This document shows positions 10,637 to 21,293 of a DNA stretch of 64,000 nt, in pieces. How positions within the stretch are numbered: position 1 is the stretch's first letter; each line of letters opens with the position of its first letter. A program made the translations under genes and the position numbers. The notes under the pieces are model-generated. The model had not been told where the DNA came from. It was given only the letters and a program-made list of their open reading frames with translations, and searched no databases. Source of the stretch: Posidonia oceanica (Eukaryota > Streptophyta > Magnoliopsida > Alismatales > Posidoniaceae); assembly GCA_037176725.1 (NCBI GenBank), contig JAZBRS010000049.1:35394001-35458000 (forward strand), read 5' to 3'.

Positions 10637-13600
10637 TCACCGGGGCATACCCCTGAAGTACAAAAGGTAAGGAGCACTCTCTCCCTCACCCTCGGGAGCT
10701 GAAGCAGGAGCCGGAGAAGGCGCAGTAGGAGGACGAGGCGACTGCCGAACAGAAACGCTTGACGGAGCCCTGGAGACGGACCGAGAGTGGTGGCTACCTG
10801 ACCGGCGGCTCGATACAGGAGGAACGGGCACCCCGAGCCAGGCACTAGCTGAAAAGGCAAACCTCCGGTAGTGCCCAAGCTTAAGCTCAAGCTGGGAGAT
10901 GACCCCCGCCGTGCCCTGAGAGGAGAAGCGACCCAAAATGTCAGATACAAGCAAGGACATGGAAGACGTAAAGAAGCGCTAAATTAAATCATACCACTTG
11001 AAATAGGGCAATCTCGGCGTCCCTATCAGTAACCTGCTGCTCCAGCTCCCGGATCCGAACACTACTGGCGGCAACTATCCCTTCCAGCTCCTCCAACCTC
11101 CCGACAGAGCTAGCAGTTATGAAGTCACCAGCCCGCTCCCTCAGCTCGCTTTCTAAATAAGCAAACTACAAGCAATGGTGTCAGGACCAAGGGAATTTCA
11201 AAAGTAGAAATAAAATAAAGGCATGCTTACCTTCTCTTGGAGATGGGAGATCTCCTCTGAGCGGTCCAGGGGAGGAGCACTACTCGTCGAAGGCTGAAAA
11301 GAAAGATTCAAGTCAGTTACAATTCATAGTCAGACTATAAAGGCTACATGTGAAGATACCAGAGCGGCAGAGGCATGCAGGCGATCAATCTCTTCGGTCA
11401 GAACAGAGAGCTGCTGAGTCAAGTGACGCTCCTGTTGAGCCCGCTCATCCGCCGCCATGAGCTGCAAAAGAAAGAAAGCAAGTCAGCCAAATTGAATTAA
11501 CAATCTACGAAATGAAATTCAGAAGCTCACCGCTATCTCCAACTGGGCTCGGGAAGACTGAACCTCCTCCAGTAGGGCCGCACGGGACACCACTGCCTCC
11601 CCAGGATCTGTGTCCCCCAAAGGGAGGTTCCTGCGCCCAAGGAAGTGGGACCGGTGGAAGATCATCAAAGAAGAAAACTCCCGGTCTATCCACTCGGCCC
11701 ACACCGCCTCGTCCTCCTCTATGGCATCCATCGGAGCAAGAGAACCACGACGGGCCCAGTCCAAGAGCTGTGGACCGTAGACGTCCACCCAATGACTAGC
11801 ACGGCTGCCCCCGCCGCATGTCTCTCGCCAAACTCGGTGAGGAGGAGGTAAAGGCTGAGCCTGCCGGCGCTCCAGCTGTCGTAGCGCCCTACCAATATGC
11901 TGGAAGTGACAGTGGTTCCAGTAGTGGATCCATACGTCCCTGTCGAAAATGGCCCGATCACGAGCAATTTCGGAGACGTCCGCATGCTCTCCCTCAGCAT
12001 ATGGACGCCAAACCACCTGAAAGGAGCAGCACATGTCAGCAAGCAGCATAAATAAATAAAACAGAAGTTGAAATTAAAAGAAGCAAGTTACCTGAACTGG
12101 GACAAGGAGCTCGAAAAGCAGACGACCGACATAGCGGTTGTCATCTGCAGGCTCAAGGGCCTGCTCAGCAGCGTTCCAGAACAGTCCCCGAGGAAGGGGA
12201 CACTGGTAGGAGGAACCGGAGGAGGGGCAGGTTGTAGAAAGGCGAAGTGGTACCATGCCCACATATGCACGCAAAATAAGGAAGCTGTTAGTAAAAATAT
12301 AATATCCAGTGCAAGCTTAAATATGCAGATTTTACCTGAAGGAATGGCAGGTTCCCACCCAGCTGCCGAGAACTGTCGTTAGTGAAGCGGAAGAGGGTGG
12401 AGTACAGGTGTGCCAAGCTGGCCGCACCCCAGGCGTACTCTCCCACGTGCTCCAAGTCCAGCAGGAGAGGAAGGAACCACGCCAAGAGCTTCGAGGAGGA
12501 GTGCGAAAAGAGCACCTCCCCGAACAGCACTAGGAGGAAGGCCCGCAGCTGCTGGTCGGCCTCCATGCCTGGTCTGACTACTGTCTCTGCCAGCTCATTA
12601 ACTCGGCGAACCGCGGAAGTGATCACCACAAGCTGCTTCCCGCTCATGGCTAACTAACGTCCGACAAGCTCCTGCGCCAAGCCTGAGTAACCCGAGCGCA
12701 CCCGCCCCATCACTAGTCTGCCCGTGACCCGGAGACCGATCAGCCGCACCATGTCCTCAAGGGAGAGGACAAACTCGCCCGCCCTCGTAACGATCGAGCT
12801 CGTGCGAAAGTTCCACCGCTCTACGACCGCCTCGAAGAACATCAGACGGAGGGGAAAGTACGAGATGAACAGGAAATGCCCAAATCCCATCTAATCCAGA
12901 CGCTCCTGCTGGAAGGTAGCTAACAAGGTGTAGGACCGGTGGACCTAACCCCAGTAGCAACGGGTCATGGCCAGTGCTCGACTCTGCAAACAAGCGAGAG
13001 AATTATCAGTCAGGATAAAATAATTGAATAAAATAAGAAAAAAATGAAAAGATGTCTACCTGGCCCCTCGAAGCCAGTGTGGCAGTGGCGTACTCTAATC
13101 AAGATGCGTCCCTACGCGGTCCCGATGCCTGCACCTCGTCCCGAGAGATCTGCTCCCGCCAGTAGTCTGGGGGATACCTCGCATCGCCCTCCACCTCTCG
13201 TCGAACGAAGTCGACCATGTTCCGCCACCAACCATCATCCTCACCAAATTGCGCGAGGAAGGGGTCGACCGGCCTCGCCCCTAGCACCTCCGCGGGCCCT
13301 GCCTCATCTAGGCCAACCTCAGGCCTCGTCTCCGAGACCGTCTCCTCCGAACTCTCGTAACTGAAAGAACTGCTGGAATCGGAGTCCGCCGCCACCGTCG
13401 TCTCCACAGCCTCCCCGGAACAAGAGTCCGCCTCCACGGCATCCTCACTAGACGTCGACTCCGCCTCCACGGCGTCGCCACCAGCCGCCACCTCGGCCTC
13501 TGCGGCACCACCACCGGTAGCCCCCGTTTTCGTCGCCTCAAGCCCTGCGACGTCACCACCAGCCTCCGCCACCTCCGCCGCAGTCCGGCCAGCCTCCACA

Positions 13601-13845
13601 GCCGTCCCAGAAGCCACCTCCGTTTCAGCCACCCCGGCCACCGCTCCCACAGCCACAGAACCAGCCTCCACAGGTGTAGCCCCACCTGCTACGGCCCCGC
13701 CGGCGACCTCCATGGCCCTCACCGCCGTCTTCCCTGCCGTTGGGCTGGCAGCCACTACCTTCGACGAAGGCTCGTCGAAGGGCAAAGGTCTCGTCCGAGC
13801 CCTTTTCGCCGTCCGGGTGTAGAAATGAGAAATCCTCTTCTCCAT
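10637..13845 (-). pseudogene. Antisense gene P3: eight-exon plant mobile domain protein with coiled coils
   Basis: Predicted exons on the minus strand: 13845-13060, 12983-12336, 12284-12092, 12016-11531, 11461-11360, 11293-11231, 11165-10995 and 10915-10637. All have GT donors and AG acceptors, most with pyrimidine tracts. Exon 1 starts MEKRISHFY, has a basic TAKRARTR (possible nuclear signal) and a long Ala/Glu/Val-rich stretch. Exon 2 carries the diagnostic core: MGFGHFLFI, VVERWNFRTSS and LSLEDMVRLIGLRVTG, then YAWGAASLAHLY. Exon 4 has WRPYAEGE and RALRQLERRQAQP. Exons 5-7 are heptad-rich coiled coil; exon 8 is Ser/Pro-rich. Internal stops: TGA in exon 1, three TAG in exon 2; exon 3 does not keep frame. 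About 900 codons in total. This is a decayed transposon-borne mobile-domain gene. Confidence 0.72.
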
Positions 13846-13929
13846 TGGAGTGATCTTGCCGGAATAGGGAAGAAAGATCGCCGGAGAGCTCGCTGGCGCC
13901 GGAGAAAAAGAAGAGAAGAGAAGCAGATG

Positions 13930-14244
13930 GCCACCTGTGGCGTAGGACGAGGGCTTTATACCTTTCAACGTTATCTGCGTGAATTGCCGCGTCCAACACC
14001 TCAGGAAGAAAGAATGTTATACGCGCCCTATGGCGCATCCAACATTTCGAGAGTAAAAACGTTAGCCGCTGGTTTCCCAGCGTACAACGTTAGTCGCTTC
14101 ATTTTCAGCGTACAACGCTTTAAGTTCAGGAAAGTGTTCTGAATTCTGATACTTTTATTCAACTCATATGAATTCATTCAAAAGAGACCAAAGAGACGAA
14201 ATAAATTTTATTGATGATAAATAATGCATTTCTAACTACATTTT
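13930..14244 (-). promoter_or_regulatory. Promoter region of P3: TATA box and AACGTT/GCTGG hairpin module
   Basis: On the minus strand GGTATAAAGCC lies at about 13960-13947, about 105 bp before the P3 start at 13845. AACGTT hexamers are at 13967, 14058 and 14086, and GCTGG-TTTC-CCAGC followed by GTACAACGTT is at about 14068-14091. The same combination is in the LTR at 20188-20212 and 25890-25960. The rest of this interval, up to the stop of P2 at 14245, has no visible gene. Confidence 0.55.
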
Positions 14245-15591
14245 CTATCTCTTTGAAGGAAATTCAATGAACAACTTAGGCCACACGCTCTCGTACCAAG
14301 CATCGTAAGTTGCAAGAGAGATGGCTTTGCGGTCCGCGTTCAAATTCTCCCATGCAGAAAGGACTTGGTTTCGCCCCTTCCTGTCCCAAGTGTCAGCCTA
14401 ATAGAAGACCTAGATGATGTCCCCAGGAGTGTCTCTCAAGCGCGGGAGAATCATGTCAGAAAAGCGAGGCAAGGGAGGTATAGCCCGAGGAGTACCCAGT
14501 ATCGAGAAACATCGCTGAGAGTTGTACCTCACAAACTCGATCGATTCAATTAGCGTTAGGAAGTACTCTATGTCAGACACTGTCCTAAAAGATGAGAGAG
14601 GACTGAAGAAGTCCATCTGGGGCTTAACCTCGCAAGCGCATAGACGAATGTACTCCTCTAAGGGAAGCCTAGAATCAAGAGCAGGCAGAAGAAAATGCTC
14701 CTCCAACTAGCGCAGAACTAGGAACGGTGAGCCGAAGAATGGCCCCGCGAGGCAGGCACTGGATAAGCCCCAGATGGTAAAAGCCAAAACAGACTGACTC
14801 AAACATTTCTCCGAGTTGCGAACGCAGATGCACATGAGCTCAGCATGGTAGGCACTAATGGTCAGAGCTTCATTTGGGAAGAGCACCAGTCCCCCGATCA
14901 GAATAAAGACGCATTCCAAGCAAGAAGTCTCAAAGCGGATGCTGTCGTGCTGTTTCCAGAAAAATTTCCACAAGGAGGAGAGTTTGATACAACCATCTAG
15001 CACCAGGTCCTCCGGCACAACAACAGAGCCAAAGATGCGCTTTAAGAGAGAAAAAGAACCTACCACCCCGATTGGCAAAAGGTAGGCATCCCTGCAGTAA
15101 ATGTACGGGTTGGCATGTCGAGTACCTAAAAGGGCGCTCACCTCCTTCAAAAGGATGGTCAACTCCCCCGAAAAAGAAAAGAACGTGTGGGTCAAAGGGT
15201 TCCACAGCCCGCAAAGGCTGAAAAGCACCTTCTAGTCAACAGGCTGCCGCAGCTGGTGAAGAGCTTGACAAAGACCGGCCTCTTCCAAGCGCTCCCGATA
15301 CCTCTTCAAAGCCCAAGAGCGGAATTTTTGAACCCAGTCCAACTGATAGAGTTTCGAGTCACGGTTGTTGTTGGCAGAGGATAGGGGCTATGAAGTAAGA
15401 AAAATCAGCAGAGATAAAGAAATACGAGAATGGGAGTATGGGGAAATGATGAAAACAGGGAATACCTTCTCATGCACCAAAAGGTTCGCCAAATGGTTAG
15501 GTATAGCCTCCAATCGGAGTTGCATCATGTCAGTAGGAGAGGAAAAGACGGCCACTTGTAAGGCATGACGCGGGATATCACTCAAATCCAT
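14245..15591 (-). pseudogene. Antisense gene P2: plant-mobile-domain / DUF7745-like protein, paralogue of P1
   Basis: Exon 1 is 15591-15466 (42 codons, MDLSDIPRHAL...), with donor GAGAAG/GTATTC. Exon 2 is 15387-14245 after acceptor TTACTTCATAG. The phase 0 intron is at the same place as in P1. The core is LWNPLTHTFFSFSGELTILL followed by EVSALLGT near 15130-15205. Further shared blocks with P1 are a L-I-G-G-L-x-L-F helix, GLSSACLAGPFFGSPF and YNSQRCFSILG. The C-terminus reads YDAWYESVWPKLF before TAG at 14247-14245. Internal TAG stops occur near 15233, 14706, 14408 and 14399; each is one change from CAG. Its first exon and upstream region are duplicated (15480-15895). Confidence 0.68.
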
Positions 15592-15895
15592 GAGGAGAAG
15601 TACAATCCCTAGCAAGCGAAAAATCAATAAAGAAAGGAAGATAAATGTTTGAACTACAAGATCCATGCCAAGAGGGGTCTAATATAGGCCGTGGAGCCTT
15701 CATCAGCATGAAAGGTTCGCCAAATGGTTAGGTATAGCTTCCAGTCGGAGTTGCATCATGTCGGAAGGAGAGGAAAAGACGGCCACTTGTAAGGCATGGC
15801 GCGGGATATCACTCAAATCCATGAGGAGAAGCACAATCCCTAGCAAGCGAAAAATCAATAAAGAAAGGAAGATAAATGTTTGAACTACAAGATGG
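15480..15895 (-). repeat. Direct duplication of P2 exon 1 and upstream DNA
   Basis: Positions 15480-15664 and 15711-15895 are near-identical copies, offset by 231 bp. Both encode MDLSDIPRHALQVAVFSSP with only Thr/Ser and a few silent differences. Only the copy next to 15466 keeps the splice donor, so the upstream copy would act as 5' leader or as an alternative first exon. Confidence 0.85.
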
Positions 15896-16130
15896 AAACC
15901 CAAAGAAAATCGGAGATTTACTGCTAAAACGGTGTTACCCGAACAGGAAAGACAGCAGCCTGTCTCGCGACGTTATACGCAGCCGCTTTACCGTCCAACG
16001 TTAGACGCGGTGTTTTACTCGTCCAACGTTGAATGCTAACAATCCAGCGCCCAACAAATCAAGGCAGAATTGAGAGCAAATCAAAGAACCTCGGAGCACA
16101 ACCGGGTCAACAAAGCAAGCAAAGCCAAAG
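15896..16130 (-). promoter_or_regulatory. Upstream region of P2 with AACGTT module
   Basis: CGTCCAACGTT occurs at 15992-16002 and again at 16020-16030, together with GTTATACGC and AGCCGC. This matches the sets upstream of P1 and P3 and in the LTR. I see no clear TATA box here, unlike P1 and P3. Confidence 0.45.
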
Positions 16131-17845
16131 AAGTATCCTTTTCGACTCCCTTAGGCAATCCCCTTGGCACGTCATGTTTTTATTTTCGACCCCCTTGGGC
16201 AATCCCCTTAGCACGTCATATTTTTATTTTCAACCCCCTTGGGCAATTCCCTTGGCACGTCATGTTTTTTATTTTCGACCTCCTTGGGCAATCCCCTTGG
16301 CACGTCATGTTTTTTATTTTCGACCTCCTTGGGCAATCCCCTTGGCACGTCATGTTTTTATTTTCGACTCCCTTTGCAATCCTCTTGGCACGTCATGTTT
16401 TTATTTTCGACCCCCTTAGGCAATCCCATTGGCACGTCATGTTTTAATTTTCGACCTCCTTGGGCAGTCCCCGTGGCACGTCATGTTTTTATTTTCGTCT
16501 CCCTTGGGCAGTCCCCTTGGCACGTCATGTTTTTATTTTCGACCCCCTTGGGCAATCCCCTTGGCACGTCATGTCTTTATTTTCGGCCCCCTTGGGCAAT
16601 CCCCTTGACACGTCATGTTTTTATTTTTGACTCCCTTCGGCAATCCCCTTGCCACGCCATGTTTTTATTTTCGACTCCCTTGGGCAATCTCCTTGGCACG
16701 TCATGTTTTTATTTTCGACCCCCTTCGGCAATCCCCTTGGCACGTCATGTTTCTATTTTCGACCTCCTTGGGCTGTCCCCTTGGCACGTCATGTTTTTAT
16801 TTTCGACTCCCTTTGGCAATCTCCTTGACACGTCATGTCTTTATTTTCGACTCCCTTGGGCAATCCCCTTGGCACGTCATGTTTTTATTTTCGACTCCCT
16901 TGGACAATCCCCTTGGCACGTCATGTTTTTATTTTCGACTCCCTTAAGCAATCCCCTTGGCACGTCATGTTTTTATTTTCGACCCCTTTGGGCAATCCCC
17001 TTGGCACGTCATGTTTTTATTTTCGACTTCCTTGGGCAGTCCCCTTGGCACGTCATGATTTTATTTTCGACCCCTTGGCAGTCCCCTTGGCACGTCATGT
17101 TTTTATTTTCGACCCCCTTGAGCAATCCCCTTGGCACGTCATGTTTTTATTTTCAACTCCCTTGAGCAATACCCTTGGCACGTCATGTTTTTATTTTCGA
17201 CCCCCTTGGGCAATCCCCTTGGCACGTCATGTTTCCATTTTCGACTCCCTTGGGCAGTCCCCTTGGCACGTCATGTTTTTATTTTCAACTCCCTTTGGCA
17301 ATCCCCTTGACACGTCATGTCTTTATTTTCGACTCGCTTGGGCAATCCCCTTGGCACGTCATGTTTTTATTTTCGACTCCTTTGGGCAATACCCTTGGCA
17401 CGTCATGTTTTTTATTTTCGACCCCCTTGGCAATCCCCTTGGCACGTCATGTCTTTATTCTCGACCCCCTTGGGCAATCCCCTTGGCACGTCATGTTTTT
17501 ATTTTCGACTCCCTTGGGCAATCTCCTTGGCACGTCCTGCTTTATTTTCGACCCCCTTGGGCAATCCCTTTGGCACGTCATGTCTTTATTTTCAACCCCC
17601 TCGGGCAATCCCCTTGCACGTCATTTTTTATTTTCAACCCCCTTGAGCAATCCCCTTGGCACGTAATGTTTTTATTTTCGACCCCCTTGGGCAATCCCCT
17701 TGGCACGTCATGTCTTTATTTTCGACCCCCTTAGGCAATCCCCTTGGCACGTCATGTCTTTATTTTCGACCCCCTTGGGCAATCCCCTTGGCATGTCATG
17801 TTTTTTATTTTTCGACCCCCTTAGGCAATCCCCTCGGCAAGTCTG
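16130..17845 (+). repeat. Tandem array T1, 44-bp unit, about 38 copies
   Basis: The unit contains TTGGGCAATCCCCTTGGCAC, GTCATG and TTTTTATTTTCGAC. Copies differ by a few bases or single-base indels. Because the unit lacks stops in several frames, long artificial ORFs of up to 308 codons appear; their codon content is only the repeat. Each unit has GGG-CAAT-CCC, a short inverted repeat. The array lies in the 3' UTR of B, where Tat elements commonly carry tandem repeats (family knowledge). Confidence 0.92.
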
Positions 17846-19060
17846 TAAAGCAAATCCCGGAGCACAACCGGACAAACAAAGCAAAAGAATCCAAAACCAG
17901 ATACCCGGAGCACAACCGGACAAACAAAGCAAACCCAATCAAAGAATGATCCTTGGAGCATAATCGGGACACCAAAGCAAAGATCCCCGGAGCATAACCG
18001 GGATACCAAAGCAAGGATCCCCGGACCATAACCGAGACACCAAAGCAAAGGATCCGTAGAGCATAACTGGGACACCAAAGCAAAGATCCTCGGAACCTAA
18101 CCGGGACACCAAAGCAAAAGATCCCTGAAGCCTAACCTGGACACTAAAGCAAAAGATCCCCGGAGCATAACCGGGACACCAAAGCAAGGATCCTTGGAGC
18201 AAAATTGGGACACCAAAGCAAGGATCCCCGGAGCCTAACTGGGACACCAAAGCAAAAGATCCCCGGAGTATAACCGGGACACTAAAGCAAAGATCCTCGG
18301 AGCATAACTGGGACATCAAAGCAAATCTCGGAGCACATCCGGACAAACAAAGCAAAATAATCCACAAGCAGGTATCCGAAGCACAACCAGACAAACAAAG
18401 CAAACCCAAACAAAGAAAGATCCCCGGAGCATAACCGAGACACCAAAGCAAAGATCCCCGGAGCATAACCGGGATACCAAAGCAAGGATCCCCGGAGTAT
18501 AACCGGGACACCAAAGCAAAGGATCCTTGGAGCATAACCAGGACACTAAAACAAAGACCCCGTAGCCTAACCGGGACACCAAAGCAAAAGATCCCTAGAG
18601 CCTAACTGGGACACCAAAGCAAAAGGTCCCCGGAGCATAACCAGGACACCAAAGCAAGGATCCACGGAGCATAACCGGGACACCAAAGCAAAGATCCCTG
18701 GAGCCTAACCGGGACACCAAAGCAAAGATCTCCAGATCATAACCGGGACACCAAAGCAAAGATCCCTGGAGCCTAACCGGGACACCAAAGCAAAAGATCC
18801 CTGGAACATAAGCAGGACACCAAAGCAAAGATCCTTGGAGCATAACTGAGACACCAAAGCAAAGATCCCCAGAGCACAACTGGACAAACAAAGCAAACCA
18901 ATCAAAAGCAGGTACCCTGGAGCATAACCGGACATCAAAGCAAACCCCGAAGCACAACCGAACAACAAAGCAAGCCCCAGAGCACAACCGGACATTAAAG
19001 CAAACCAATCAACAGCAAGATCCCCGGAGCACAACCGGGTAAACAAAGCAAAGCCAACGG
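17846..19060 (+). repeat. Tandem array T2, 34-35-bp unit with higher-order structure
   Basis: The unit contains GATCCCCGGAGCATAACCGG and ACACCAAAGCAAA; about 35 copies. CCCGG-N7-CCGGG forms a perfect inverted repeat in most copies. A variant block (ATCCCGGAGCACAACCGG then ACAAACAAAGC, with longer spacers) recurs at about 17846-17945, 18322-18420 and 18865-19060, giving a second level of periodicity. Confidence 0.9.
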
Positions 19061-19440
19061 TATTAGTGAACCCACTGTTCACTAACTCCCGGATTAGAAG
19101 ATGATGGTCCCCATCGAGAATGTAGGCAACATTTAATGAAAGGACACTTGATTCTGACGAGTAAAGCCAACAGTATTAATGGACTCATTGTTCATTGATT
19201 CCGGGTCACGAGATGACGGTCTCTGTCGAGAATGTAGGCAACATTCAATGAAAGGACACCTAATTGTGACAAATAAAGCCAACGCGGTCGGCAGAGAAGA
19301 GATCATTTCCCCTTTTGCCTGGGAGCATCACGGACCTCTCGCTCATCAACCCGCGTATCATGAGATGACGGTCTCCTGGGAGAGTGTAGGCTACACTCGA
19401 GGAAAGGGCACCAGATCATGACGAATTGCATTCACGCATG
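19050..19440 (+). repeat. Tandem array T3, about 118-bp unit, three copies
   Basis: Three diverged copies share AAAGCCAAC, a TTCACTAA-like segment, AGATGACGGTCTC, GAGAATGTAGGCAACAT and GAAAGGACACC. The third copy is the most diverged. Confidence 0.8.
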
Positions 19441-19649
19441 TGTCAGTCCGCCTTAGATGGTGAGAAAAAATTCCTGAGCCAACCCAGTATACAAATTAAA
19501 GCCGGCGATAATGGAGGAACCTCATTACCTAGGGTCATGCATTGCATATCATGACCCTTTTTTGCATTCCCGTCAACACGCATTCATGCATAACGCATTG
19601 TATTGCATTTGCATTGTTTTGCATTCGCATTGAGTGGTCATCGGAATCA

Positions 19650-19835
19650 TTAGCTATTTATCCTTTTAGTTTGACCCCCGCGGGTAATCCTCGTGGCAGT
19701 GTCTTTTAGTTTGACCCCCGCGTGCAATCCCCGTGATAATGTCTTTTAATTTGACCCCTGCGTGCAATCCCCATGGCATGTCGTTAGTTTATTCCCCTTG
19801 GGCAGTCCCCTTGGCCGTGTTTCTTTAGCTGACCC
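19650..19835 (+). repeat. Tandem array T4, 42-43-bp unit, relic of T1
   Basis: Four to five copies built on TTAGTTTGACCCCCGCG and GCAATCCCCGTGGCA. The ACCCCC-N-GCAATCCCC-TGGCA core is the same as in T1, so T1 and T4 are one family separated by T2 and T3. Between arrays (19441-19649) I see only unique sequence rich in GCATT. Confidence 0.75.
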
Positions 19836-19955
19836 TCTTTGTGTCTCGTCCAAGTCTGTTGGCAGCAGGCATTGGATTTCATTTAAGATTTCTAGGTAGC
19901 GCCGCACAGGGGTATCGTCTCGCCTTATAGATAGCTTCGTGCCGGAGCCATCTTC

Positions 19956-19969
19956 AAGGAGGGGCAATC
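19956..19969 (+). other. Polypurine tract of element B
   Basis: AAGGAGGGGCAATC directly precedes the LTR start TGTAGATACC. It primes plus-strand DNA synthesis. The matching tract of element A is AAGGAGGGGCATC at 60779-60791. Confidence 0.8.
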
Positions 19970-21293
19970 TGTAGATACCCCGTTTTGGCACTCCCTTCAT
20001 GTTAGTATAGTTTCTTGCATTAGGTCGCTATTAGAAGTCCTCTGCCCAATCCAGAATGTCTCACTTGAGCCAAATGTTCCTCTCAAGTCCAAAATGCTAT
20101 CCTTATCTAAGCCCCAAATGTCGGCAACCTAAGTGTTCTTCATGTCCTGACCAAATTTGGAAGTTGAACTGACTGAGGGTGTTGTCTGCTGGTTTCTCAG
20201 CGTACAACGTTGGCCGCTGGTTCTCCAGCGGCTAACATTGGCCGCTGGTTTTCCAGCGTCGAACGTGGCAACCCAGTCAGCCCAAAGCTTTCCTTATTTG
20301 GCCTAATCCAAAAAATTGTTTTTTTCCTTCTTTGGATCCTATTGACCGGTCAAAGCCATCAAAGCTGAGTTAAACTTACTTTATGACTCATTAATTGGAG
20401 AATCTTCTCTGATCCTGGCAGTTATGCCTCGGAGGTCGTTATATGCGGGGACTCTCGCTTATAACGTTATACGCTGGTTTTCCAGCGTATAACATCTCTG
20501 AAACAGGAAATTCTGCTGACTTGGCATTTGTATCCTTTTTTGTTCCTCCCCTGCTTCTATAAAAGCAGGGATACCCCCACAGGGTTCAGGACTGGATTTT
20601 TGGAACTCATATGCTCTCTTGAGATTAAAAATCTTAGAGAAGTGAGGTCCTTGAGAATTGAAAGAGAGAAGAGAGATTTTGAAAGGAGGAGAGTCTTCGA
20701 AAAGCTTGAGTGTCCCTTTGTCGTTGTTGGCTTCATGTCAACACAGTTTACACTTTGTGCATAGATAGAGGGGACTCTATTTCATTTGTTTTCTTTTCAT
20801 TTCTGATATCACATGTTTAATTCCATAGCATAATCAAGCATTTTATTTTGAATTCATATATTGTTGTTGCTAAGCATACATCTCTATTAGTTGCAACCGG
20901 GGGGGGGTACGTATTTCACTACGCTTTTTTTATTTTCTTTTCTACTTATTCTGGATAAGTTACTACACATATTGATCCATCTTTGTATTGTTTTGTTTCT
21001 TTTACTTTGCTAACGTTTGTCATACAAGGAGGAAGAAGGAAGAAAGACCTCACCAAGCACGGGCACCCTTGGGCAACGCTGGCGTTGTTAGAAGGTAGCT
21101 AAACCCATAACCACATTACATCTCTCCAAGGCGTCTCGAGAGCCGACGAAAGCGAACCGAGAGTGGCGATTACACCGATTCCATCACACGTGGAGTGATG
21201 GAGTCGGATACAAAAAGGGGACCCTGAGAAGATAGAGCAAGTAAAAAGCAAAACAAGCCTCGTCTCTTGCTCTCCCAAAACCCCATATCCACA
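19970..21293 (+). repeat. 3' LTR of element B (1324 bp)
   Basis: It starts TGTAGATACCCC and ends ATATCCACA; the ends are confirmed by the solo LTR D at 25672-27041, which has the same ends and a perfect target duplication. U3 holds the AACGTT/GCTGG module at 20188-20270 and 20450-20490. The TATA box is TATAAAAG at 20558-20565. A run of nine G at about 20899 replaces a hairpin that D still has. No coding region. Confidence 0.9.
20549..20570 (+). promoter_or_regulatory. LTR TATA box inside a perfect inverted repeat
   Basis: CCCTGCTT and AAGCAGGG flank a six-base loop CTATAA, so TATAAAAG straddles the loop and right arm. In LTR D the arms are nine bases (26251-26274), also perfect. Transcription of B is expected to begin some 25-35 bp downstream. 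Confidence 0.75.

Larger units (their letters stand above)
1..21293 (+). mobile_element. Element B: Tat-type Ty3/gypsy retrotransposon, 5' end outside window
   Basis: Sense order is gag zinc knuckle, retropepsin 1, retropepsin 2, RT, RNase H, archaic RNase H and integrase, ending at 6823. Then come about 13 kb of 3' sequence with antisense genes and tandem arrays, a polypurine tract at 19956-19969 and the 3' LTR at 19970-21293. The LTR runs from TGTAGATACCCC to ATATCCACA and is followed by ATTAG (21294-21298), the likely target duplication; its partner is outside the window. The archaic second RNase H places it in the plant Tat lineage (family knowledge). It is inserted in the 5' LTR of element E. 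Coding capacity is destroyed by many stops and a few frameshifts. Confidence 0.88.

Noticed and set aside
11512..12657. Plus-strand Pro/Arg-rich ORFs at 11512, 11645, 11818, 12068 and 12382
   Set aside because: Shadows of the minus-strand exons of P3, which have splice sites and domain motifs.
16130..17845. CRISPR-like array
   Set aside because: Units are contiguous and diverged without unique spacers; the context is a plant retrotransposon 3' UTR.
16033..17949. Long overlapping ORFs (up to 308 codons) reading repeated F-I-F-D-P-L-G-Q-S-P-W-H-V
   Set aside because: They are translations of the 44-bp tandem array in several frames; no domain or codon signature supports a protein.
17805..19082. 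Minus-strand Cys/Gly/Leu-rich ORFs
   Set aside because: Artefacts of tandem array T2 with a 34-35-bp unit.
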